Positions 1 to 6,126 of a stretch of DNA of 11,894 bases are shown in pieces. The stretch is from CADDYX01 sp045809945. Its GTDB lineage: Bacteria > Verrucomicrobiota > Verrucomicrobiia > Chthoniobacterales > UBA10450. Under the pieces are notes generated by a model. It searched no databases. It saw nothing but the letters and a program-made list of their open reading frames with translations, and had not been told where the DNA came from. A program made the position numbers and the translations under genes. How positions within the stretch are numbered: the first letter of the stretch is position 1; the number at the start of each line of letters is the position of its first letter. The stretch spans positions 1 through 11,894 of the forward strand of contig JBJMWW010000141.1 of the NCBI GenBank assembly GCA_045809945.1. Direction: 5' to 3'.

Positions 1-2168
1 GCCATGAGTGGGCCTTCGATCACTTCCAGCGGTCGATTGAATTTCCGCCGTGCTTCCTCGGTGTCCGCTTCGATGAAGTCGACGTTGCCTTTGACCAGTG
101 CATGCGAGAGACGCTCCTCGACCGTTCCGTGCCACCACGCCTCTTTTTCGGCTGGCGTCTTGTCCTTTGCTTTTACGGTTTCGGCAAAATCGACGAGCCG
201 CTCGGTCGCATCGGCTTTTCTATTTAATAGAACATCTTCAACGCGCTCCAGCAGTGCCGGTTCGATCTCTTCGTAGACCGCGAGCTGTCCTGCATTGACG
301 ATTCCCATGTCGAGCCCCGCGCGGATCGCGTGATAGAGAAACGCGGCGTGCATCGCCTCGCGCACGCCGTTGTTGCCCCGGAATGAAAACGAGACATTGC
401 TGATCCCGCCGCTCGTCCGCGCACCCGGCAGGTTCGCTTTGATCCAGCGCACGGCTTCGATGAAGTCGACGCCATAGTTGCGATGTTCCTCTAGCCCGGT
501 CGCGACCGTAAGCACGTTGGGATCGAAGATGATGTCGTTAGGTGAAACGCCGGCGCGTTCGGTCAACAGTTTGTAAGCGCGGCCACATACTTCGATGCGG
601 CGCTGCAACGTGTCGGCCTGACCGCGCTCGTCGAATGCCATCACAATCATTGCCGCGCCGTAACGCCGGACGATTCGCGCTTCGCGCAAGAATTCTTCCT
701 CGCCGTTTTTCAGGCTGATCGAATTGACCACGCCGCGGCCTTGCAGCGTCTTCAATCCCGCGTCGAGCACGCTCCACTTCGAGCTGTCGATCATGATCGG
801 GATGCGACAGATCTCCGGCTCGCTGCCGATCAGGTTCAGGAAACGCGTCATCGTCGCTTCCGAATCGATCATTCCTTCATCGACATTGACGTCTAGAATG
901 TTTGCCCCGCCCACCACCTGCTGACGTGCGACGGCGAGCGCGCCGTCGAAATCTCCGCCCAGAATCAGCTTCGAAAATTTCGGCGACCCGGTGATGTTCG
1001 TCCGCTCGCCAACAATGATGAATCCGCTGTCGCGGGTGATGTTGAGCGGCTCGAGACCTGAGAGGTGGAGTGCGTCAGATTTCGACTTGTCCGGCAAGAC
1101 ACGCGGCGCGCAATCGCGAACCGCCTCTGCAATTTTTCGAATGTGTGCCGGCGTCGTGCCGCAACAGCCGCCGACAATGTTGAGCCAGCCGTTCTCGGCC
1201 CAACGTCGGAGTTTTGGCGCGAGCGACTCCGGCGTTTCGGGAAATCCAGTTTCGGAAAGCGCATCGGGCAAACCCGCGTTCGGATAAGCGCTCACGAATG
1301 CCGGCGCGATGTGCGCGAGCTCTTCGATGAATGGCTCCATCTCGTCCGGGCCGAGCGCGCAATTGAGCCCGACGACGAGCGGCTCGGCCTGCATCGTCGA
1401 AGTGAGAAATGCCTCGACCGTTTGTCCGCTCAACGTCCGACCGGAACGATCGGTGACGGTTCCGGAAATGATGAGCGGCACGCGACGCCCCGCAGCTTCG
1501 AATGCTTCATCGATCGCGAAGAGCGCCGCCTTCGCGTTCAACGTGTCGAAGACCGTCTCGACGAGGAGCAGATCGACACCGCCCTCGATATAGACATCGA
1601 TCGCGTCGCGATAGGTTTTGCGCAGTTGGTCGAAGGTGACGGCGCGAAATCCGGGATCGTTCACATCCGGTGAAAGCGAAGCGGTGACGGGGAGGGGACC
1701 AAGAGCGCCCGCGACAAAACGCTGCCTGTCGGTCTCATTCGCTACGCGATCGGCGGCACGCCGGGCTACCTTCGCGGCGGCGGCATTGATTTCGTGCACG
1801 ATCTCCCGCAGGTCCGGATTGTCGACGATGCGCTGGAAAAACTCTGGATCTTTGCGGCCGTTGCGCGGCGTTTCCAAAAAGAGAAACTCGTGGAGGCCAA
1901 TGGTCGTAGCGCTGAACGTGCCGGTCTCGATAACATCGGCGCCTGCTTCAAGGTACTCGAGATGAACGCGCTCGACCGCGTCGGGCTTGGTTAGCAGAAG
2001 CAGTTCGTGCGCGCCTTTGAGATCCTTACCGCTCCAGTCGCGAAAACGCTCGCCGCGATACTCCGCTTCGCCCAGGTGCAGGCGTTGCAACGTAGTCCCC
2101 ATCGCGCCATCAAGGATGACGATGCGCTTCCGGAGCAACTGCTCGAACGGGTGAAACTCGGCCGCCAT
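1..2168 (-). CDS. metH: Cobalamin-dependent methionine synthase (N-terminal 722 residues, cut by window edge)
   Basis: MetH transfers the methyl group of methyltetrahydrofolate through cobalamin to homocysteine, making methionine in the cytosol. The frame is open from ATG at 2168 to the window edge. Residues about 10-355 are the homocysteine-binding barrel; its zinc cysteines are C270 (in GLNCALG) and C335/C336 (in GGCCGTT). Residues about 375-640 are the pterin-binding barrel, with GERTNITGSPKF (387-398), IDSSKW (460-465), FDERGQADT (512-520) and SFRGNNGVREA (595-605). The cap of the cobalamin module starts near 650 and the sequence ends at VIEGPLM. The cobalamin-binding and reactivation domains would lie to the left of the window. 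Compared with E. coli MetH as I recall it, about 23 residues are inserted around 95-122. No Shine-Dalgarno site is visible; a palindrome sits directly before the start. The family call is certain because long blocks match collinearly. Confidence 0.98.
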   Translation of the reverse strand, partial: MAAEFHPFEQLLRKRIVILDGAMGTTLQRLHLGEAEYRGERFRDWSGKDLKGAHELLLLTKPDAVERVHLEYLEAGADVIETGTFSATTIGLHEFLFLETPRNGRKDPEFFQRIVDNPDLREIVHEINAAAAKVARRAADRVANETDRQRFVAGALGPLPVTASLSPDVNDPGFRAVTFDQLRKTYRDAIDVYIEGGVDLLLVETVFDTLNAKAALFAIDEAFEAAGRRVPLIISGTVTDRSGRTLSGQTVEAFLTSTMQAEPLVVGLNCALGPDEMEPFIEELAHIAPAFVSAYPNAGLPDALSETGFPETPESLAPKLRRWAENGWLNIVGGCCGTTPAHIRKIAEAVRDCAPRVLPDKSKSDALHLSGLEPLNITRDSGFIIVGERTNITGSPKFSKLILGGDFDGALAVARQQVVGGANILDVNVDEGMIDSEATMTRFLNLIGSEPEICRIPIMIDSSKWSVLDAGLKTLQGRGVVNSISLKNGEEEFLREARIVRRYGAAMIVMAFDERGQADTLQRRIEVCGRAYKLLTERAGVSPNDIIFDPNVLTVATGLEEHRNYGVDFIEAVRWIKANLPGARTSGGISNVSFSFRGNNGVREAMHAAFLYHAIRAGLDMGIVNAGQLAVYEEIEPALLERVEDVLLNRKADATERLVDFAETVKAKDKTPAEKEAWWHGTVEERLSHALVKGNVDFIEADTEEARRKFNRPLEVIEGPLM

Positions 2169-2174
2169 GATAGT

Positions 2175-2190
2175 CGGCACTTAAGAGCCG
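2175..2190 (-). promoter_or_regulatory. Short imperfect palindrome just upstream of the metH start
   Basis: A 16-bp palindrome, CGGCACTTAAGAGCCG on the plus strand, has 7 of 8 pairs intact and ends 6 bp before the metH start codon. It covers the place where a Shine-Dalgarno site would be expected, and none is seen. It could be a small mRNA hairpin at the start or an operator half of a larger control region. A weak promoter-like pair on the minus strand (TTGAGT, 17-bp gap, TTAAGT) overlaps it, but matches the consensus poorly. Confidence 0.35.
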
Positions 2191-2205
2191 CTCGGGCGTT
2201 AACTC

Positions 2206-2247
2206 AAGCAACAAATCTACGCATCATGATGCGTAGATATGTTTCTT
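2206..2247. promoter_or_regulatory. 42-bp palindrome between the hypothetical gene and metH (operator or terminator)
   Basis: The two 21-bp arms meet at 2226/2227 with no spacer and pair at 19 of 21 positions; the inner 24 bp (2215-2238) is a perfect palindrome containing CTACGCATCATGATGCGTAG. It overlaps the stop codon of the upstream minus-strand gene (2217-2219) and ends 38 bp before the metH start. Perfect dyad symmetry with no loop fits a site for a dimeric regulator of methionine metabolism. The A-rich left and T-rich right flanks also allow a weak bidirectional terminator. I cannot decide between these from the sequence. Confidence 0.5.
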
Positions 2248-2615
2248 AGATTCTCGAGAAATGCGACGCCTCTCGTTTGCAGTTTCGCCTCGAGTTTGGC
2301 TGTGCAGTCACAATCGGAGCAGGCCCACGGCTCTGTCCCGTTCTCGTGCCGGCAGTTCCGCCGGGCGTGAGCGTCTTTCACCCTCAGCAGCTCAAAATAC
2401 TCTTCCCAATACGGTCGTTCCTCGTCGAGCGGCGTATCACAAAAGCACGTCTCTACCCAGTGCGCCGTGCCGTCCGACGCGACCCGCGCCTGCTCCATAT
2501 CGTAGAGGTATTCATCGCCGGCGATGGACCCGCGGCCTAACGAGCCGTCCTTGATCGCGGTCAAAAGCGATTGTTCACGGCCGGGTTTGACTCGCGCTTT
2601 GACGAGGTAACGCAT
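2217..2615 (-). CDS. Conserved-looking cysteine-rich protein of unknown function
   Basis: I do not recognise a named family. The protein is 132 residues from ATG at 2615. The frame runs on upstream to 2648, but that stretch enters the dispersed repeat, so the MRYLVKARVKPG start is preferred. The N-terminus (residues 2-12) resembles the first strand of a small alpha/beta-barrel fold. Residues 53-75 are rich in tryptophan, glutamate and aromatics. There are six cysteines: C57 and C59 (CFC), then C88, C99, C102 and C104 in a C-x10-C-x2-C-x-C arrangement close to histidines H83 and H90, which looks able to bind a metal. There is no signal peptide or membrane segment, so it is probably cytosolic. 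It lies 48 bp upstream of metH on the same strand and may be co-transcribed. No convincing ribosome binding site is visible. Confidence 0.8.
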   Translation of the reverse strand: MRYLVKARVKPGREQSLLTAIKDGSLGRGSIAGDEYLYDMEQARVASDGTAHWVETCFCDTPLDEERPYWEEYFELLRVKDAHARRNCRHENGTEPWACSDCDCTAKLEAKLQTRGVAFLENLRNISTHHDA

Positions 2616-2642
2616 CGCGAAATGTACGCGCCGCTCAGACGT

Positions 2643-2702
2643 TGTCATTCCGAGCGAAGTCGAGGAATCTGCGAGGATGTCTCGACTACGCTCGACATGA
2701 CA
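2643..2702. repeat. Dispersed imperfect inverted repeat in the divergent gap
   Basis: The arms 2643-2668 and 2677-2702 pair at 21 of 26 positions around an 8-base loop. The left arm begins TGTCATTCCGAGCGAAGTCG and the right arm ends with CGACATGACA. I recognise this type of sequence as an abundant intergenic repeat in soil Verrucomicrobiota, Acidobacteriota and Bacteroidota genomes, but cannot run a search to prove it. It fills about 60 of the 101 bp between two divergently transcribed genes, so it must lie in or beside both promoters. Translating through it gives a false N-terminal extension (SFRAKSRNL...) for the transporter. Confidence 0.8.
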
Positions 2703-2716
2703 GGCTCGCGAATCGA

Positions 2717-3949
2717 ATGGAAGCGCTGAAGCTCTTTCGCAGCCTCAATCGCGATCAGCGAAACACTTTCATCGCCTGTTTTCTCGGGTGGTCGCTCGAC
2801 GCGTTCGATTTCTTCCTCCTGACGTTCGTCATCCCGCCACTGGCGCACGATTTTGGGCGCAGCGTGGCCGAGATCGGCTATGCGATCACCCTCACGCTCG
2901 CGATGCGCCCGGTCGGGGCGTTCGTGTTCGGCTTGCTTGGCGACCGGTTTGGGCGGCGCATACCGTTGATGATCGACATCATCTTTTACTCGGTGATGGA
3001 ACTCGCGACCGCGTTTTCGCCGAACTTCACCTGGTTGCTGATTTTCCGTGCTCTTTACGGCATCGGCATGGGCGGCGAATGGGGACTCGGCGCGTCGCTT
3101 GCGATGGAGTCGTTGCCCGTCGAGTCGCGCGGCTTGTTCTCGGGAATTCTGCAACAGGGGTACGCGTTCGGTTATCTGCTCGCCGCGGTCGTTTACTGGA
3201 TCGTGTTTCCGTTCTTTGGCTGGCGCGGCTTGTTTGTGGCGGGCGCGCTGCCGGCGCTGCTCGTGATTTACATTCGTGCGAAAGTGCCGGAGTCGCCGAG
3301 CTGGTTACGCGAGAAAAGCATCGCGTCAGATTTTTGGAAAAACGTCAGTGCGATCGTGCGCCAGCACTGGTTGTTGTTTCTCTATGTCATCCTGCTCATG
3401 ACGGCGTTCAATGCGACGTCGCACGGCACACAGGACATGTATCAAACATTTCTGAGCGAGCAGCGCGGCCTCGGCGTCACTGCGAAAGCGACGATCGGCG
3501 TCATTTACGCGTTCGGCGCGATCTGCGGCGGCACAATCGTTGGCCATCTCTCGCAAAAATTCGGACGACGGCGCGCGATCATCGGCTGCGCATTGCTGGG
3601 CGTGCTGGTGATTCCGGCGTGGGTTTTCTCGCCGTCGCTCGCGCTGCTGGTGCTGGGCGGATTCGTGATGCAGTTTATGGTGCAGGGCGCCTGGGGTGTA
3701 GTGCCGGTGCATTTGAATGAGCTGTCGCCCGCTGGTTTACGCGGGACGTTCCCGGGATTCGCATATCAGCTCGGTAACCTGCTCGCGGCGAATACGGCTG
3801 TGATCGAGGCTCGGCTCGCACAGCATTTCCGCGACGCGAATGGCCACGCCGATTACGCGAAAGGCATGGCGCTGTTTGCGCTCGTGATCTTCGTCGTGCT
3901 CGCGATCGTTGCGGCGATTGGGCGCGAAGAGCGCGGTAAGAACTTTTAA
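2717..3949 (+). CDS. MFS transporter, SHS (sialate/carboxylate:H+ symporter) family
   Basis: This is a 410-residue inner-membrane secondary transporter. It has about 12 hydrophobic segments split by a central loop near 190-215. Family signatures are GWSLDAFDFF (24-33), the MFS motif A GDRFGRR (75-81) with a second copy KFGRRR (281-286), GMGGEWGLG (117-125) and SHGTQDMYQTFL (235-246). The last resembles the SHGxQDxYPT stretch of Jen1/NanT-type symporters, so the substrate is probably a carboxylic acid such as lactate, pyruvate or sialate; the sequence does not say which. ATG at 2717 is chosen because the longer frame from TTG at 2642 is encoded by the dispersed repeat. No clear Shine-Dalgarno site precedes it. 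Its stop overlaps the end of the convergent amidase gene. Confidence 0.9.
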   Translation: MEALKLFRSLNRDQRNTFIACFLGWSLDAFDFFLLTFVIPPLAHDFGRSVAEIGYAITLTLAMRPVGAFVFGLLGDRFGRRIPLMIDIIFYSVMELATAFSPNFTWLLIFRALYGIGMGGEWGLGASLAMESLPVESRGLFSGILQQGYAFGYLLAAVVYWIVFPFFGWRGLFVAGALPALLVIYIRAKVPESPSWLREKSIASDFWKNVSAIVRQHWLLFLYVILLMTAFNATSHGTQDMYQTFLSEQRGLGVTAKATIGVIYAFGAICGGTIVGHLSQKFGRRRAIIGCALLGVLVIPAWVFSPSLALLVLGGFVMQFMVQGAWGVVPVHLNELSPAGLRGTFPGFAYQLGNLLAANTAVIEARLAQHFRDANGHADYAKGMALFALVIFVVLAIVAAIGREERGKNF

Positions 3950-4635
3950 GGCTCGACCGTCGATCCGCCGGTAGCTGCCGGTGCGGGACCGGCGTAAACC
4001 CCGCGACCGTAACGTGTGTCCACGATCGCTTCGGCGATTTTGTCGGCTAACTGTTCGCGGTAAGCCGAACTGCCGGCTTCCGATCCTTCCGTGCGGTTGC
4101 TGAGAAATCCACATTCGACGAGCACAGATGGGTAAATCGCCTTGCGCAGAACGCGGAAGTTCGCGTGATGCACGCCGCGGTTCACCGCGCCGCGAATCGT
4201 GAGCAGACGATCCATTACCCGTTGCGCGAGCGGATAAGCGACGGCCGAATGATAGTAGACCTCGAACCCGTGGATGCCGCGGCGCGATGTGTCGTTGAAA
4301 TGAATGGCGACGAAGATCGAGTTCTTCTGCGCGCGGCCGATTGCGGCACGCTCGTCGAGCGGGATGAAAACGTCGCTCGTGCGAGTCATCACGACTCGAA
4401 ATTGCGATTCGCGCAGCTTGCGTCCAAGCCGGGTTGCGACGTCGAGCGCCGCCTGTTTCTCCGGTGGACCGTAACGACGAAAGGCGCCGTTGTCTTTGCC
4501 GCCGTGGCCTGCATCGACCACCACGGTCGTAAAACTGCGCGAGGTGTTCTTGACCGCCGGCTGTTGCACGGTGCCGCAGCTCGCGAGGAAGAGCGAACCG
4601 ATAACCGCGACCGCGGCCGCAAAGGGTCGAAGCAT
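3946..4635 (-). CDS. N-acetylmuramoyl-L-alanine amidase (Amidase_3), lipoprotein
   Basis: The enzyme cuts the amide bond between N-acetylmuramic acid and the stem peptide of peptidoglycan, helping cell separation and wall turnover. The 229-residue product has a hydrophobic signal segment (5-18) and lipobox LASC with C20, so it should be lipid-anchored in the periplasm. The Amidase_3 domain fills residues about 35-215. Zinc ligands appear as H44 (DAGHGG), E59 (GPPEKQ) and H112 (AIHFND), with the catalytic glutamate E174 in VECGFLSN. The Pro/Ala-rich tail is short. ATG at 4635 is preferred over an upstream GTG at 4671 because it begins directly at the signal peptide and has a good GAGG site 5 bp before it. 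The gene is divergent from the deacetylase and convergent with the transporter. It lacks the AMIN domain of larger AmiC-type enzymes. Confidence 0.93.
   Translation of the reverse strand: MLRPFAAAVAVIGSLFLASCGTVQQPAVKNTSRSFTTVVVDAGHGGKDNGAFRRYGPPEKQAALDVATRLGRKLRESQFRVVMTRTSDVFIPLDERAAIGRAQKNSIFVAIHFNDTSRRGIHGFEVYYHSAVAYPLAQRVMDRLLTIRGAVNRGVHHANFRVLRKAIYPSVLVECGFLSNRTEGSEAGSSAYREQLADKIAEAIVDTRYGRGVYAGPAPAATGGSTVEP
3977..3993. terminator. GC hairpin near the convergent gene ends (weak candidate)
   Basis: GCCGGT and ACCGGC form a perfect 6-bp stem around a 5-base loop inside the last codons of the amidase, about 30 bp beyond the transporter stop. No T-run follows on either strand, so it is at best a weak or factor-assisted stop for the transporter transcript. 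It is listed because the 4-bp tail-to-tail overlap leaves no intergenic room for a terminator. Confidence 0.2.
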
Positions 4636-4777
4636 GCGCACCTCGTTACTGAAAAGATCGAGCAGTTCCACCGGTTTCTGTTCTAAAAAGCAAACGTGCG
4701 CCGCCGCTTTTCCGTCTTCGTATAAACCAAAAACCGCTTGTGTTTTCAGTCCCGACCGCTACGCGTAACCTACCTTT
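4636..4777. promoter_or_regulatory. Divergent control region of the amidase and deacetylase genes
   Basis: These 142 bp separate two divergent starts and must hold promoters for both. They are more AT-rich than the flanking genes. TATAAA (4721-4726 plus; TTTATA on minus) could serve as a -10 element in either direction, but no good -35 partner is seen. A TACGCGTA palindrome lies at 4760-4767, and its ACGCGTAAC recurs in the hairpin upstream of ffh. No Shine-Dalgarno site precedes the deacetylase start. Confidence 0.4.
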
Positions 4778-6100
4778 ATGCTCCTCCGATTCGCTCTGAT
4801 TCCATGCCTGCTCGCCATCAGTTTACCGACCTGCAAAAAGAGCACGGTTGTTGCGACGAACGCGAGCAATGGCGCCACTCCAGCCGGTAGTTCGTCGCCG
4901 GCGAAGAGCGACACGAGCGCCGGATCGACCACCGCGGCGGCGACTCCGAGCCTTCCGCCGCTGAGCGCGCCGCCACCGAAAGTCGGCATCGATCAAAACG
5001 CGGAGGTCGTAATCTTCGGCTACCATCGGTTCGTCAATCAGGTGCGCCGGCCGGATACCGAGATCACGCCGCAGGACTTCGAGAAGCAAATGGCGGAGCT
5101 GAAGGCGAAGAACATTCCGGTCATCCCGCTGCAGGACATGCTGGCGTGGAAACGTGGCGAGAAAGCAATCCCACCCCGCGCCGCGGTGGTCACGTTCGAC
5201 GATGGCTGGAAATCGCAGCACGACGTCGCGTGGCCGATCATGCAGAAATACGGTTATCCCTTCACCTTGTTCATCTACACCGAAGGCATTCGACCGGGAC
5301 ATTTCAGCGGCGGCGAATCGATGACCTGGGAGATGTTGGCCGAGATGCGTGACGCGGGTGTGGACATCCAGGCGCACTCTGCGACCCACCAGGATCTGCG
5401 GCGGCCGTACGACAAAATCGCGAAGAAGAAACTCAGCCCGCCCGAGTACGAGCAGTGGCTGAACAACGAGCTGATCGGCTCGAAGCAGATGATCGAGCAA
5501 AAGCTCGGCGTGAAGTGCAACTGCTTCGCTGTTCCCTACGGATTCTACAACGGCCACGTCAAAGACGTCGCAATCAAGGCTGGTTATGAGGCGATGTTTA
5601 CCGTCTACGGCCAGCCGATTACCTATCGCACGCCGAACGACACGATCGGTCGTTACGTGATTGAGGCGAACAAACCGAAGGTATTCGAAGATGCCGTCGC
5701 GGCGATCGCAAGCGTCGCTGCCGGACCCGCGGTCGCTGAAGTCGCGAATTCGTCCCTCACGACTGCGCCGGCAAACGGCGAAACGGTCCGAACGCCGATG
5801 CCGCTCATTCGTGCGAACATCAGCTCGTTCGGCCAGATCGATCCGAACAGCTTGCAGATGCGCATCAGCGGCGTCGGTCTCGTCAAACCGAGCTACGACC
5901 CGAAGACACAGATGGTTTCCTACCAAGTGACCCAGAAACTGAACGGGCCGGTCACCGTCATCATCGGCGCCACTGTTGGCGGCAAGAAGACGGAAGCGAC
6001 CTTCGGCTTCAAGGTCGACGCATCAGGCGCGGCTGCACCTCCTCCGGCGGCAACGCCTGCGGCTGCACCGTCCGCTTCGCCAGCACCCACCAAGAAATAA
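4778..6100 (+). CDS. Secreted polysaccharide deacetylase (NodB/CE4-like) with C-terminal Ig-like domain
   Basis: It probably removes acetyl groups from an N-acetylated glycan, possibly peptidoglycan or an exopolysaccharide, outside the cytoplasm. Of its 440 residues, 1-17 form a signal segment; C19 in SLPTCKK may be a lipidation site, although Thr before the Cys is unusual. A low-complexity Ser/Thr/Ala/Pro linker spans about 22-68. The NodB domain runs from about 75 to 300: TFDDG (139-143, aspartates D141 and D142), the metal pair H200/H204 in HSATH, and PYG (253-255). Residues about 335-414 look like an Ig-like beta-sandwich (regularly spaced hydrophobic strands, ending GFKVD), followed by a Pro/Ala tail ending in two lysines. 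Substrate is unknown. The start is ATG at 4778, with no Shine-Dalgarno site. It ends 26 bp before ffh, with a hairpin between. Confidence 0.9.
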   Translation: MLLRFALIPCLLAISLPTCKKSTVVATNASNGATPAGSSSPAKSDTSAGSTTAAATPSLPPLSAPPPKVGIDQNAEVVIFGYHRFVNQVRRPDTEITPQDFEKQMAELKAKNIPVIPLQDMLAWKRGEKAIPPRAAVVTFDDGWKSQHDVAWPIMQKYGYPFTLFIYTEGIRPGHFSGGESMTWEMLAEMRDAGVDIQAHSATHQDLRRPYDKIAKKKLSPPEYEQWLNNELIGSKQMIEQKLGVKCNCFAVPYGFYNGHVKDVAIKAGYEAMFTVYGQPITYRTPNDTIGRYVIEANKPKVFEDAVAAIASVAAGPAVAEVANSSLTTAPANGETVRTPMPLIRANISSFGQIDPNSLQMRISGVGLVKPSYDPKTQMVSYQVTQKLNGPVTVIIGATVGGKKTEATFGFKVDASGAAAPPPAATPAAAPSASPAPTKK

Positions 6101-6101
6101 C

Positions 6102-6118
6102 TGACGCGTAACGCGTCA
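6102..6118. promoter_or_regulatory. Perfect 8-bp inverted repeat directly upstream of ffh
   Basis: TGACGCGT and ACGCGTCA flank a single A and together fill the gap between the deacetylase stop and the ffh start. As RNA the likely form is a 7-bp stem with a TAA loop ending 8 bp before the ATG. No T-run follows, so this is not a standard intrinsic terminator. A role in translation control or as a protein-binding site is possible. Confidence 0.45.
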
Positions 6119-6126
6119 CGACGAGC

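Noticed and set aside
1065..1673. Plus-strand reading frame (202 codons) opposite metH
   Set aside because: metH is unambiguous on the minus strand here; the product is Arg-rich and unlike any family.
2251..2260. Perfect 10-bp palindrome TTCTCGAGAA
   Set aside because: It is short, lies inside coding sequence and has no partner or flanking signal.
2642..2716. 25-residue N-terminal extension of the transporter from TTG at 2642
   Set aside because: It is encoded by the dispersed inverted repeat and is not part of the SHS transporter family N-terminus.
5695..5740. Possible second REP-like remnant in the deacetylase, sharing CCGCGGTCGCTG with the element in ffh
   Set aside because: It has no GTAG head and no matching long arm, and Ala/Val codons in GC-rich DNA readily give this 12-mer.
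4823..5926. Long minus-strand reading frame (367 codons) opposite the deacetylase
   Set aside because: It is antisense to a gene with clear catalytic motifs, and its product is Arg/His/Asp-rich with no family features, as expected from the complement of GC-rich codons.
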